DNA from: Macrothele yani
Lineage: Eukaryota > Arthropoda > Arachnida > Araneae > Macrothelidae
Length of the DNA stretch: 64,000 nt
Direction: 5' to 3'
Assembly: GCA_039090855.1 (NCBI GenBank)
Contig: CM077010.1
Span: 49,432,905 to 49,496,904 of the forward strand
Shown: piece by piece, positions 23,032 to 34,213 of the stretch
How positions within the stretch are numbered: the stretch's first letter is position 1
Layout: every line of letters starts with the position of its first letter
Translations under genes and position numbers: made by a program
Notes under the pieces: generated by a model
What the model was told of the DNA's origin: nothing
The model's input: only the letters and a program-made list of their open reading frames with translations
Database searches by the model: none

Positions 23032-23144
23032 TATAATGCTTCTGTCGAATGATAATATCCGTTTCAGCAACTTTTGAAAAAAGTTCCGAATAGAAGTCAT
23101 CGCTCTTTTCACGTTAATGAGTCACGGAAAAATACTCATCGGCC

Positions 23145-23570
23145 GCCACCGTGAATCGAACCCAGGGTCTTCCGGTTACGCGTCGGACATGCTACCACTG
23201 CACCACAGCGGTCTCGAATTCTCCAGACTCACACGCGATTAACTGCCAAACCACATGGCGGATTGCTTCATGGAGCCCCGCACTGAGCTGGGGATTCACC
23301 AAAAATGGAAATCAGCAACAGAACGAATAACTAGGAGGCGATTGAATAATTATAATTCACACACCACCGGGAATCGAACCCAGGGTCTTCCAGTTACGCG
23401 CCGGACATGCTACCACTGCGGCCTCGTATTCTCCAGACTCACAAGTGTTAAACTGCCAAACCACTTGGCAGGTTGCTTCATGGAGACCCGCACTGAGCTG
23501 GGGATTCACCAAAGATGGAAATCAGCACCAGAACGAATAACTAGGACGCTATTAAATAATTAATTCATAC
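23145..23570 (-). repeat. Tandem duplication of a tRNA-headed SINE-like unit (SINE-3)
   Basis: Two direct copies of a ~205-bp unit (about 23150-23355 and 23362-23570). Each has, on the minus strand, a tRNA-like head with box A TGGTAGCATGTCCGRCGCG and box B CCTGGGTTCGATTC. The second copy lacks part of box A (the TGCAGTGG segment). The rest of the unit contains CTGCCAAACCACWTGGC, partly self-complementary. No A-rich tail is clear. Confidence 0.72.
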
Positions 23571-23806
23571 ACTCGACGTGGAACAGGAAAACCAAACAGA
23601 AGTCATCGCTCTTTTCACGTTTATAAGTGAGTCGCGGAAAAATGAATGGAATATGAAATATGACATTAAAATGTCATATGAAATATGACATTTTATATGC
23701 TTTAAGAATGATTTCTATAACGTACTTTTCGTGACTCACTCATTAACGTGGAAAGAGCGATTACTTCTTCTTGGTGTTCCTGTTCCACGTCGAGTGCATG
23801 AATTAA
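23560..23806. repeat. Long imperfect inverted repeat (foldback), arms ~85 bp
   Basis: The left arm (23560-23645) and the reverse complement of the right arm (23722-23806) share TTAATTCATRCACTCGACG, TGGAACAGGAAMACCAA and ATCGCTCTTTYCACGTT. The loop has smaller palindromes built on ATATGACATT. A piece of the arm also occurs at 23092-23140, beside SINE-3. Confidence 0.8.
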
Positions 23807-23829
23807 TTTTGAAAAAATTTATTAGTGAA

Positions 23830-24729
23830 TGGAATATTACATTTCATATGCTTCAAGAATGATTTCTTATAAACGTAATATTGAGTTTCGAGTGCTGGGA
23901 TCACGACCGAATTCAAGGCATATTTTTTTTCTGATTGAAAAATTTCAATAGGTATGTTGATGTGCGGCATAAGTCGAGACCGGGACTTCTAAAAATACGT
24001 CCTGTCACATACCCCGAAAAATACGGTAAAAGCAATTTCGAATTCGACTGTTTTAACCTTAAATGGTGTTATAGAGCCAGCTTTATTCTAATAGAGGTAA
24101 GTGCTGCAGCCTTAATAACGACTTTGTCTCGCCATGCTACACAAAACCGCTATCTTGATAATCAGAAGGTTGTGTCAAAGTTCAAGTGTTGCCTAGGGAG
24201 AAAAAATAAATAAAATATTTACCACTTTTGAAGAGCTATAACCATTGCGAAACGTAATTTACTTCTTAACCTAACATGCGTCAGGAAGATTAAACTTTGT
24301 GTACGATGACTCGCGAAAAGAGGAGAAAGAAGAAATGTGGAAAGAGCGAAAGCAAAAGATGAAAAGAAAGAAAAAAAGAAACGCGGGAAGGAAAATTTGC
24401 GAAAATAGGAAACTTTCGGGTTTAAATGGTCTCTGAAATATTTTATATTTTTAGAAAATGGTGTAGGCATCCTATGTAGAATCATCGAGGAACCAGGGAG
24501 CTTAAATTTTGTATACTAGCCTCAGTGGAATCGTCAAATAGTAATAATAGTATAGCTTGTAGAAACCTAAAATCAAGAATTTCAGGTGTTCCTACAAACA
24601 TTCTGCAAATAACCGTCCTATTATATGAAATGCCAACTGCTTTCTACTTTCGTATTTCCGAATGAACTAGAAAGACGAAATTTGCTTATTGGTTGAAAAT
24701 GACTTCTGTAGGCGCGTGCTCACCCAAAC
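23830..24729. other. Spacer, nothing recognised
   Basis: The open frames 23935-24213 (plus) and 24219-24485 (minus) resemble nothing I know; the latter is A/G-rich low complexity. Confidence 0.45.
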
Positions 24730-24737
24730 ACACGATT

Positions 24738-24951
24738 CCGCCCCGGTGGCGCAGTGGTCTAAGCGATGGCCTCTGAACATTCGTCCGTAAGGGGTCCGGG
24801 TTCGAATCCCGGTGAGGCATGGATGTTGTGTTTGTCTTACGGCACTGGCTCTCTCCCTTCCCTGGAATCAGTGACCCTAAATTAGGGACGGGCGACTGCT
24901 TATAGCCCATTGAGTTGCTCACGGTGGTTGTTAAACCTCCAATAAAAAAAA
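24738..24951 (+). mobile_element. SINE-1, well-preserved copy
   Basis: Begins GCCCCGGTGGCGCAGTGGTC (box A), has box B GGGTTCGAATCCCGG, then the SINE-1 body and AATAAAAAAA tail. The head has the extra loop length of a Leu/Ser-type tRNA. Direct repeats ACACGA at 24730-24735 and 24952-24957 look like a short target duplication. Confidence 0.9.
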
Positions 24952-25300
24952 ACACGACAAGAATAATAACAGAAACAAAAGAAGAGGAAAACAAGGAACA
25001 TCGCAAGAACCGGAAGAATCGGAATTTGGATGCTCGGGAAAATATCCTTTAGTTTCGAATAAAACAGTATAACGGCCTATCTTGCGGGATGCATACATTT
25101 CCTACTTCCGGTTGAAAGAAACTGATATCTGTAAGTGCTCCCCATTTCTCTGAAAAAAAGTACTTTAAAATGCTTTGTATTTTAGAAATTATTTTTTTCG
25201 CTTACAACTGCGCTGCCCTTGATCAATATGACTACAACTTTTTCTGTTCGGCGGAGAATAAAAAAAAAAAAAAGCTCATTTACCCACTGTTGCATATATA

Positions 25301-26536
25301 CTATATTGACAAAAGTCACCAGGCACATAGAAGAGAAACACAACATAGCATTTATTGAAATACTATGTACGGTGTCGGTCCACCTTTGGCCTTAATGCAT
25401 GCACTGACCCTTCGAGACATGCTTTCGACAAGGTTTTGGAACACAGCGATAGGTACGCGCTTCCATTCAGCACATAATGCTGTCGCTAACTGTTGCTTAG
25501 TGGTAGGCCTTGGTTCCAAACTCTCTAATTCCTCCCATAGGTACTCTATGGGATTAAGATCAGAGCTCTGTGCTGGCCAGTCCACACACGATACAGAATT
25601 ATTGTCAAACCACGTCGTAACAGTTCTTGTTTTACGGCTCGGTGCATTATCCTGCTGGTACCAACAAGGCTCGGTTCCATAGTATTGCCACAGAGTTGGT
25701 AGGGCATAATTGTCCAGAATATCGAGGTAGACGTGCAAGTTAACAGGTTTGTCCACGATAACCAATGGGGCGGGACCATACCACGAAAAACACCCCCACA
25801 CGAGTACACTGCTAGCCCCAAACTTGACCATGAGAATAGTACACTGAGGTAAATAGCGCTCCCCCGGCTGACGCCATACCCACACACGGCCATCAGACTG
25901 ATAGTTCGTGTATTTGGGATTCATCAGTCCATATGACCCGTTTCCATTGATCTATGGTCCACGATAAATATTCTTCACACCATACTAAACGACGAGTAGC
26001 ATTCCGAGTGGAGATGAAAGACTTATGAGCAGCCTCACGATCACGGTAACCCATAGAATGAAGTTCTCTGCGAATGGTACGTGTACAAACCGTGGTTCCA
26101 GCATTTTTACTCACCTGTACTGTACCCTGAGCTCTTGTGCAGTATTCCGTCGATTAGCTGTAACGACTCTCCTGAGGCTTCGACGTCCTCTATCACTAAT
26201 TTTATTTGTTCTGCTGGTACGTTTTGCTGCTTCAGGCACGCCATGTGTCTTCCACTTATTCAGTACATCCAAAACAGTTGACTTGGGTATGTTTAAACGC
26301 CTCTCGGTTTCTCTTATGGACAACCCACTAATATATCACCCAACAATCATTCCTTTCTCAAAGTCGGTTCTTTCTCCCGCCGCGACATTTTCACTCCACC
26401 TCACAGTGCAATATGATCGCGGTCAGCTGCAGGTTTGTTTTTATACCATTTGCAGCTGTACCGCGCATCTTAACAACGCAGTGGATCCGTTCATTTGCTT
26501 TTGAAGTGGCGTCCGGTGACTTTTGTCAATATAGTG
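25301..26536 (-). mobile_element. Tc1-like transposon, family F7, copy 1 (about 1236 bp)
   Basis: Ends share CTATATTGACAAAAGTCACC as inverted repeats. The left end seems to have lost the initial CA present on the right and in copy 2. Flanking TA lies at 25299-25300 and 26537-26538. Transposase on the minus strand. Confidence 0.9.
25352..26388 (-). pseudogene. Tc1-like transposase, DD34E, few frameshifts (F7 copy 1)
   Basis: The start at 26388 (MSRREKE) matches the 5' region of the family; a frameshift and a stop follow within 20 codons. Then a helix-turn-helix with SIRETERRLNIPKSTVLDVL, a second one with TRTIRRELHSMGYRDREAAH, and the first Asp in VIWTDESQIHE just before a one-base shift near 25900. 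The C-terminal 190 codons are open: VLVWGCFSWYGPAPLV, second Asp in WYQQDNAPSRKTR, Glu in SSDLNPIEYLWEEL, 34 residues apart. All three catalytic residues are present. Confidence 0.9.
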
Positions 26537-26800
26537 TATATATTTACCTATTTGGAGAAGTTGTACATGTATATATAATGGAAAATGTCCCACATATTAG
26601 CATAATCGAACAATGTCTTCCATTTTGTTTTCTCCTCAGCGCATCTCTTCCGAAATTGTAGGTATTGGTTAACCAGCACCGCACGCTTCAAAATCTAAAG
26701 TTGTAAATAATTCGCTCAAGTCTTTTGCGTGTTAATCATAAATAAAAAAACTCTTTGTTTTAACAGGATAAGACCAAGAGCGGAAAATAATTTCATACTA

Positions 26801-28343
26801 CACTGCCGGACAATTGCTAAGGACAGATGACAATAGCAACGATAGCAACCATAAAATAGAAGGCAGGAAAATGTGGAAATTAGCATAAGTGCGGGATACA
26901 GTAAGACGTGTTGTGCGTATGCAAATTTTGGATTGCCAAACTTGTTCGTGACGTCATAGCGCTGATAAGAGATATAAAGGATTTGACGCGTATTGACCGT
27001 TGTTGTTCAAACGCAAAGTTGAAAGGGAAAGAATCAATTGACGAACTTGCAATTTTCAGTATGTCTTCCCGACATCACCCAGATGATTTTACGCGTGGCC
27101 GTATTATTGGCAAGATTGAAAAAGGCGTAAAATAACAGATGTTGCCAGGGAGTTCGACGTCAACCACAGTGTTGTTTCAAGGCTTTGGAAATCATTTCAA
27201 ACAAATGGAGAGTGTAGCAAACGTTACGAGGGAGGTCGTGTTCGCAGTACGACACCTGCAGAAGATCGGTACATAGTGCTATCAACAAAAAGACACCGGC
27301 GCAGCACAGCTAGCGATATAACAAATCAGTTTCTGGCTGCTACTGGCAAGCGGATCTCCCGAAAAACTGTCGCTAGACGTTTGCATGAAGGATGACTATA
27401 CGCCCACCGTCCTGTTGTGTGCATCCCATTGTCCAGACGTCACCGTACCGCCCGTTTGCAATGGTGCCATCAACATCGCAATTGGACTGATAACGACTGA
27501 TATGCTGTCCTCCTCTTCTCAGATGAGAGTAGATACAGTCTATCGTCTGATTGTCGACGACAACTGATCTGGCGTGATAGTGGTACTGCATATTGTCCAG
27601 CAAACATACAGGAAAGGGACCGATATCCGACATGTAGTGTCATGGTATGGGCTGGCATCATGATCAACGGCCGTACGTCCCTCTATGTGCTTCCAACTGG
27701 GACTATGACTGGCCAACGATACATTAATGATGTTCTGCTACCTCATGTTCGCATGTTCCGTGGTGCTGTCGGTGATAGATTCATTTTCGTGGACGACAAC
27801 GCAACATGTCATCGAACAGTCGCTGTCCAGGAGTGTCTTGAGAGCGAGGATATTCAACGCCTCGTATGGCCAGCACGTTCTCCAGATCTGAATCCCATTG
27901 AAAATGTGTGGGATGCTTTGGAGAGGTGTTTTGCTGGTCGCCAATGCCCTCCAATAAACAGGGACACCCTCATCTGTGCACTGACAGAGGAATGGGATAA
28001 ATTACCCCAACAGCTGCTTGATAATGTTGTGCAAAGCATGACACGACGTGTGGAATCTTGCATCGCCCTCCATGGTGGCCATATCCCGTATTGACATCTT
28101 ACGCCGGAACGCCTGCGGACAGTAATTGCATTTTTTTCACGTTTACGTATTCTGCACAAAATGGCCTGTTTGTCCCTTGAACACGTTCCAAAGCCTTCTG
28201 GATTTCAGAGCACAATAAATTGTCTTTCTTGTAATGTCCTGGCATTCGGACATTATTTTATTTCACTTGGCATCCAACCACACTTACTTTTTTATGCGCT
28301 ATGTAGCCGTTTATGATCCGTCCTTAGCAATTGTCCAGCAGTG
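26801..28343 (+). mobile_element. Tc1-like transposon, family F1, copy 2 (1543 bp)
   Basis: Terminal repeats CACTGCCGGACAATTGCTAA and, reversed at the right end, CACTGCTGGACAATTGCTAA. TA at 26799-26800 and 28344-28345. Transposase on the plus strand, related to that at 2431. Confidence 0.93.
27061..28094 (+). pseudogene. Tc1-like transposase, DD34E, frameshifted N-terminus (F1 copy 2)
   Basis: ATG 27061 gives MSSRHHPDDFTRGRIIGKIE and then a stop at 27133 where copy 1 continues into VTSVAEEF. The next stretch (HSVVSRLWKSF, RISRKTVARRLHEG) is in other frames. From 27642 one frame is open to the end: VMVWAGIMINGRTSLYVL, second Asp in FVDDNATCHRT, Glu in SPDLNPIENVWDAL, 34 residues between, ending GGHIPY and TGA. 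The first Asp lies in LLFSDESRYSL around 27515. Confidence 0.88.
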
Positions 28344-28345
28344 TA

Positions 28346-28548
28346 TAACCTGGAAAAGGAATTAGATTTTTCTTTCGTTATTGATGTCAGCAAAGCATTG
28401 CTGTTTCAAAAGAAATATTACATAAGATTAAGTAAAATATGATACATGAGCTATGTACGGTCTGTGCTTACATATGTCTATGAAACCTGGTCAACAACAA
28501 AAGCTAATAGCAGGCATCTTAAAGCGTTTGAAAGAAGAGTATTTCGAA
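28346..28548 (+). pseudogene. Non-LTR retrotransposon fragment, C-terminal of reverse transcriptase
   Basis: A plus-strand frame reads YVRSVLTYVYETWSTTKANS then RHLKAFERRVFRK. This is the conserved region just after the RT domain of many arthropod LINEs (typical form YGAETW...R). It is bounded on both sides by DNA transposons (F1 at 28343, a DD36E fragment from 28549), so only ~200 bp survive. Confidence 0.75.
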
Positions 28549-28905
28549 AGGTACACTGAAAAGCCAAAATATTATGACCACCTGCCCAATATGATATTTG
28601 TTCCCAACGTGCCGCCAGAAGAGCTCTTACGCTGCGAGGTATAGGCGCTTCAAGATCTGTAAAGGTGTCTTGTGGTAACTGGTAACAACACGTTACCAGC
28701 AGACCCTTTAACCGCTATAAGTGACATGAGTGAGACGTCGCAGATCGGATTTGCTGTTCCGACACAAACCACAGATGCTCGATTGGGTTGAGATCTGGGG
28801 AATTTGGAGGCCAGAGCAATACCTGGGAGCCTTCCTCATGTTCCGCCAACCATTCTCGAAAAATCCGCGCAGTGTGGCCTGGCGCATTATTCTGTGAATA
28901 AAGAC
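28549..28905 (-). mobile_element. Tc1-like fragment, DD36E type, C-terminal part and one end
   Basis: CACTGAAAAGCCAAAATATT at 28549 looks like a terminal repeat after TA. On the minus strand the residues NNAPGHTARIFREWLAEHEE, then QVLLWPPNSPDLNPIEH (about 28870-28770), give the second catalytic position (Asp changed to Asn) and the Glu, 36 residues apart. Upstream coding and the other end are missing. Confidence 0.75.
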
Positions 28906-29307
28906 ACTACTAAAAGAGAATACCTTTGCACTGAAAGAATATACCTAGTCTGGAGTGATGCTTAGGTAGCTGGTAGACATCATGCAGTACACGAAATAAT
29001 AATTGCCCTTCGAATTTCTGACGGACATAAATAGACGGGAAGGACAATTCCTGTGTTATATACCCCACTATCATATGCCAATTCGAAATGCATTCATTGG
29101 TGTCCACAAAGGCACGAGCGTGGCGTAAGCTGATCAGTGAAATCATCTTTGAAAAGTGAAGCCGTTATGACCCCGCTGAGTTGAATGTTTAGAGATACGG
29201 GTGCTCTTCGGGAACAACAAGTGTTAGTTATTTGCATCAACAGTAAAAAGACAGAATTAACGAAATAATTTGTTGAAAGTGTTAGGTTTAAAAACAAAGC
29301 AGGCCAT
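28906..29307. other. Spacer, nothing recognised
   Basis: No repeat or coding similarity noted before the 68-bp array. Confidence 0.5.
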
Positions 29308-30055
29308 CCAGCTCTCAACTGGCTGACATCGAACGGAGGAAAATCGATGTCTTAAGAGCACAAACTGATATGAATCCAGCTCTCGACTGTCTGACATCGA
29401 ACGGGGGAAAATCGATGTCTTAAGAGCACAAACTGATATGAATCCAGCTCTCGACTGTCTGACATCGAACGGAGGAAAATCCATGTCTTAAGAGCACAAA
29501 CTGATATGAAACCAGCTCTCGACTGTCTGACATCGAACGGGGGACAATTGATGACTTAAGAGCACAAACTGATATGAATCCAACTCTCGACTGTCTGACA
29601 TCGAACGGAGGAAAATCCATGTCTTAAGAGCACAAACTGATATGAATCCAGCTCTCGACTGTCTGACAACGAACGGGGAAAATCCATGTCTTAAGAGCAC
29701 AAACTGATATGAATCCAGCTCTCGACTGTCTGACATCGAACGGAGGAAAATCGATGTCTTAAGAGCACAAACTGATATGAATCCAGCTCTCGACTGTCTG
29801 ACATCGAACGGGGGAAAATCTATGTCTTAAGAGCACAAACTGATATGAATCCAGCTCTCGACTGTCTGACAACGAACGGGGGAAAATCCATGTCTTAAGA
29901 GCACAAACTGATATGAATCCAGCTCTCGACTGGCTGACATCGAACGGAGGAAAATCGATGTCTTAAGAGCACAAACTGATATGAATCCAGCTCTCGACTG
30001 TCTGACATCGAACGGGGGAAAATCTATGTCTTAAGAGCACAAACTGATATGAATG
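29308..30055. repeat. Minisatellite, 68-bp unit, 11 copies
   Basis: Unit begins CCAGCTCTCGACTGTCTGAC and includes GAACGGGGGAAAATC and TCTTAAGAGCACAAACTGAT. Copies are nearly identical with few substitutions and one single-base loss (about 29670-29690). The repeated minus-strand open frames (FISVCALK) are a by-product. The last unit runs straight into the Tc3-like relic. Confidence 0.95.
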
Positions 30056-30850
30056 CCACAGGTATTGCCCGAGCTGTCAACAGGAGCTGAAAAGTCGTTT
30101 GAATTTATTTGAAAGACCCATCTGGGTACGGTAAAAATAAGATCACCGGCAGAGCATCCAAAGTTACGAGCCGAGAACCTCGTCTTCTGAGGCGCAAAGC
30201 ATCAAACAGAATTGCAACAGCTCGTCAACTGCGCGACAAATTAGATTTGCCAGCTGTTTCTGAATCAATGAAGACTTCGTTCGAGAAAACTCCTGAGGAA
30301 ACCAATGCTGTCTTCAGTCCACAAAGCCAACCGAAAAGAATTCGCTCGCAACCATATGAGTTCTGAGTGGCGAAAAGTTGTCTTCTTCGACGAGAAAAAA
30401 TTTAATGTGGATGGCCCGGATAGTGTACCCAGTTATTGGAAGGATGGCAAACAGGTACCGATAGTGTTTTTCACTCGACATCAGGGAGATGGTTTGTTTT
30501 GCAATTGGCTGGAAAAAGAAAAGCGATATTGCATTCGTAGATGGAAAACTGAACAGCTCTGGTTACCAACAAATGTTAAACAATTTCCTCAAAATGGACT
30601 TTGAATGGCCGGTAGAAATTGGTTGTTTTAGCAGGACAGCTGCAAAATTCATGTGTCGAAAGCATCCCAGATATGGTTTAAGTTGAAAAAAATGAAATTA
30701 ATCGAACCTAGGCGGCAAAATCACATGATCTAAATATAATAGAGCATTTGTGGTATACTGGTACAGAAGGTATTTGAAAATGGCTGTCATTTCATGAATA
30801 AGGACAGTCTGAAAACAGCTATTCTTGAATCATGGAATTTTATCGATATG
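30045..30850 (+). pseudogene. Tc3-like transposase relic
   Basis: Helix-turn-helix remnant GIARAVNRS (30056), a GYGKNKITGRASKVTSREPR linker, the first Asp in KVVFFDEKKFNVDGPD (typical Tc3 style), and a decayed SHDLNIIEHLWY near 30727. At least three frames are used and the GGG-VMVWG and DN motifs are not clear. No terminal repeats; the upstream side is replaced by the 68-bp array. Confidence 0.72.
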
Positions 30851-30887
30851 AAGTACACTAAAGTACCAGAAAAACTGGTACACCAGT

Positions 30888-31934
30888 CTAATATTTGGTA
30901 GGTACCCCACGGGAGCGCAAGACTGCAGAAATACGACGGGGCATGGACTCAACTAGCTTCTGGAAATATGCTGTAGGCAATACACACCACACTTCCTGCA
31001 GAGCGTTCCACAATTCGGGTGTATTCCGAGGTCTCGGATCACTGTGTTCGATAGCGCGTTGAATGGCATCCCAAATGTGTTCTATCATGTTCAGATCTGG
31101 GGACTTGGGTGAGAATGGCAACACCCCAAACTCAGATGAATGCTCCTCTAACCATAATGTGGCGTCCCGACACTTGTGTGGAGGTGCATTTTCCTGTTGG
31201 AACAGGCCCAACTCATCAGCACGAATGCAGGACATGAACGGGTGTATCTCGTTAGAAAGGATGCGCACATAGGGTTGGCCGGTCACAGACGTTTATAGAC
31301 GTACCAGGGCTCCCAGTGAAGTCCAGACAAACACACCCCATATCATTACGGACCCCCACCAACCGGTACAGTTCTCTGTTGACAGGCGGGATCCATGGCT
31401 TCATGGTGTTCGCGCCACACACGAATCCTTCCATCTGCCCAATACAGTTGGAAACGCGACTCGTCAGACCAGGCTACTTGTTTCCAGTAATCAAGTGTCC
31501 CGTGTCGGTGTTGCCGTGGCCAAGCGAGGCGCATAGCTCTGTGTCGTGCACCCATCAAGGGAACTCGAGTAGAGCGTCGGCTCCCAATGCCCATATCGTG
31601 CAGGGTATGTTGCACAGTCCGGACGCTGATGCTTGTTGAGGCTCCAGCATTCAATTCCGATGATACCTGCGAGAGTGTTGCACACCTGTCGCGTGAAGCG
31701 ATTCTTGACAGCCGACGATGGTCACGTTCACCCAATGTCTTTTTACGGCCACACTGGTATCGTAGGGTGGAGGTTTTTCCCGGAATTCATCATATAGTCA
31801 CGGTACACCCTTGCAATGGTCGTCCGTGAAAATCCGAACTTCGTTTATATCTCCGAAATACTATGGCCCATCTCACGAGCCCCAACTATGACACCGCGTT
31901 GAAAATCGCTTAAATCGTTATGTCATTCTCATGC
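30888..31934 (-). pseudogene. Tc1-like transposase, DD36E type, second Asp changed to Glu (F8 copy 1)
   Basis: The start at about 31934 (ATGACA) is followed at once by a frame break. REMGHSISE for the first helix-turn-helix, then MGERDHRRLSRIASRDRCAT and SVRTVQHTLHDMGIGSRR. The first Asp is in AWSDESRFQLYW. The last part is open: FQQENAPPHKCRD, where Glu replaces the catalytic Asp, then SPDLNMIEHIWDAI with 36 residues between. It ends SRGVPTKY at TAG, close to the terminal repeat. Confidence 0.88.
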
Positions 31935-32021
31935 CGAAAACAGCTCTGACAGCTGCCAAGAATGTCTACCGCTTTATATACGCACTGACGGACGCAACCG
32001 AGTACGCATATAGGTGACGTT

Positions 32022-32680
32022 ATAATGAATAAACTCTTCTTCCAGCTAACTAATTATAATGCTTCTGCTACTGAATTATATGCTTGTACTAAGCTTCAAA
32101 TAGTGAATTCAAATGGTTGTTGTTACTAGTTAATTAAGATCATGAATAAAGTCACCAGTGTAGTAATAGTAATGAACAAACTTATAACTGGTAGTAATGT
32201 TGTAGCAGTAATTAAGATGAATAAAGTCTTATGCTGGTTGTTACTAGTAATATTAATTGAAATAAACCTAACAGCCAGACAGAGGTCTGACAGTACTATG
32301 AACTGAGAAAGACGTACTTACGTAAAACCTTTTATTATGAACTTCTACTGGTATCATCACACACAGCTACTCAAATAACACGTAGCTCCTTGCACATGAA
32401 CGGAGCTCTATACTCATAAACAAACGCTCTCTTTCACATAAACCAACACTCTCCGTACAACAACAAACGCTCTCCGTACAACAACAAACGCTCTCCTTGG
32501 TTATCGTTGAACGCGCCTATTTATACTGGCTACCACCACGTCATGACTTACACTCATTGCCAGATCTCATTCAGCGGGAGAAATAACATCTCGTTCAGTA
32601 AGAAGATAATTTACATAGTAAAATCAAATAACCAGAGATAGTAAAATCAAAAGGAAAGTGAATATAGAGTATACGTTACA
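32022..32680 (-). mobile_element. Probable solo LTR (659 bp) with 5-bp target duplication
   Basis: Interrupts the 5' region of F8 copy 1. ACGTT occurs on both sides (32017-32021 and 32681-32685), and comparison with the other F8 copies shows exactly this insertion. Reversed, it starts TGTAACGTATAC, has a TATA box TATAAATA (about 32525-32518), then about 180 bp later AATAAA (about 32333), the order expected for U3-R-U5. The other terminus (TTCATTAT) is not the canonical CA. Tandem ACAACAAACGCTCTCCGT units at 32456-32498 lie just upstream of the TATA box. Confidence 0.62.
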
Positions 32681-32739
32681 ACGTTGCTATGTATTTTACA
32701 TAAGCTCGTCTGTACCAGTTTTTCTGACACTTCAGTGTA

Positions 32740-33039
32740 TATTCAGGACTTCCTATACCAGCTTACTTCGTGGTATGGAAGCTTGCTACAATGCTGTAGG
32801 TGCACAAAGTATTAAAAATCTCGAGCTTCTAAAAGTGACATATATGAAATAAAACCCCAGAGGGCCATAAATATTTCGCACTTTCTTTATCACTTGAACG
32901 TGTACAAAGCTTGTAAAAATACGTTATTGAGCATAAGAACTGTTTACCTTTTTTGCACGTAATTTAGAGTACAATTTGTTCAGTGCCATCAATTTTCCTT
33001 ATATTGTAATGATTTTTTTTGTGTGTTTACTGAGTAAAT
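32740..33039. other. Spacer, nothing recognised
   Basis: AT-rich. GGGCCATAAATATTTCGC (32871) and GGGCCATAATTACTTCGCTC (33048) are similar and may be a short duplicated piece. Confidence 0.4.
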
Positions 33040-33195
33040 GACACGTGGGCCATAATTACTTCGCTCACTTTAGTCTCCTGCACATGAATGACTGGACCCA
33101 GGGTTTCCCAGCAGAACATTGCCCAAAGCATTACATTTCCTCCACCTCCTTGCTTTCGTCCAGCGGGGCTGATATGCAACAGCAGATCACACATT
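33040..33195 (-). pseudogene. Tc1-like transposase fragment, central region
   Basis: Minus strand reads KQGGGGNVMLWAMFCWETLG then PVIHVQETKVSEVIM, the conserved GGGxVMVWG-FSW-LGP region between the first and second catalytic Asp of Tc1-like proteins. It may belong with the DD36E fragment at 28549. No ends seen. Confidence 0.7.
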
Positions 33196-33199
33196 GCAA

Positions 33200-34213
33200 T
33201 AGCATAAATGCCAATTGAAGCAGTGTCCTGAAGTAAACGTATGAAATATATTAAATGCTAATATTGTATTTCAGTCACCATCCTTATAACATTTCTGACT
33301 TTTCTTTCTCAAAAGGGCTTTCGCATTTGCACATTCCGCTATTTCTTCTCCATCAGGATATCATAAATCTCTTAAATATTAAATTTCGTCTTGCGACTGT
33401 AATAGTTTAAGTTATGAAGGTAGTTAACCATATCGACAGAGAGACTGACATTTTTTTTTCAAGAATGACTGCTCTTTTGAGGGAACCGGTAACTCTAAAT
33501 CAGCCCCCGTTTTGATTTATTAAAAATCCCAAGACGTATGACGTAAGTTTTGCTTCCCTTCTGTATCTTTGAATTATTTGTGGCGTAACAGCTGTGTTTT
33601 GAGTTTGTGAACTCTAAATGGCTTACTTAGTACACAATCCGCAGCCTCGTAAAAGAACTCTGTTAGGACTGTAAACAGTAAATCCGGAAGTTCGCGTGTA
33701 AGTTTTAAAGCATGTGATCATTAAATTACTTGGTGGGTTATGTGTGCCACAAGCTTGAATGTCACCCTTGTTTAATTAAGATCATAGTAAAAACAAATGG
33801 GAATGCTGCCCTTAAGGAATACTTAAGGCAGCTTCCCGTAAAAGGGAAAATTTCCTGGTTGAACAATGGAAAGGACTGTGGAAGGTTTAGTGCCGTGGCC
33901 AATGTGTCATTGAAAGTTTGCTCAATTACTCTGAGAGGCCGTTTACGTTCAGTGGCACCCGATCTCCTTCACAGGAAGAGGAAATAAGGCAGACGACGCA
34001 GAGCTTCGTTGCCTCTTCGCCCGCCATGTGTTCATTGAGCACTTCTGATACGGCAGATGACATCACCAGTGAAATACAGCTGCTACCAAAAGCAGCCAAT
34101 GCAGTCAACCCCTTCGCCAATTACGTAAGGATCAAGAAATAGCAAATACGTGCTGTATAGAATTGTTCAGCGATAAACAAACCGGTTTTTTTTTATTTAT
34201 TCATTTATTTACA
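33200..34213 (+). other. Mostly unrecognised; weak coding remnant 33730-33987
   Basis: An 85-codon frame starts LVGYVCHKLECHPCLIK and later has GKISWLNNGKDCGRF. A GYV-KL-C-x2-C pattern followed by a WLNNG-like phrase recalls the C-terminal region of P-element/THAP9-type transposases, but this is a resemblance only. An overlapping frame (33918-34142) continues with acidic/Ser-rich sequence and could be its frameshifted tail. The rest of the stretch shows nothing. Confidence 0.25.

Larger units (their letters stand above)
30856..32737 (-). mobile_element. Tc1-like transposon, family F8, copy 1, split by an LTR-like insert
   Basis: Ends CACTAAAGTACCAGAAAAAC and, at the right, the inverse of CACTGAAGTGTCAGAAAAAC, with TA on both sides (30854-30855, 32738-32739). 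Removing the insert at 32022-32680 and one target copy leaves about 1218 bp, the same as copies 2 and 3 (1220 and 1217 bp). Confidence 0.92.

Noticed and set aside
29257..29736. Minus-strand frames repeating FISVCALK as a protein family
   Set aside because: They are translations of the 68-bp minisatellite. The period is not a multiple of three, so the frame changes between units.
29308..30055. CRISPR-like array of regular repeats
   Set aside because: The whole 68-bp unit is repeated with no unique spacers; the context is eukaryotic. The same holds for the 107-, 134- and 144-bp arrays.
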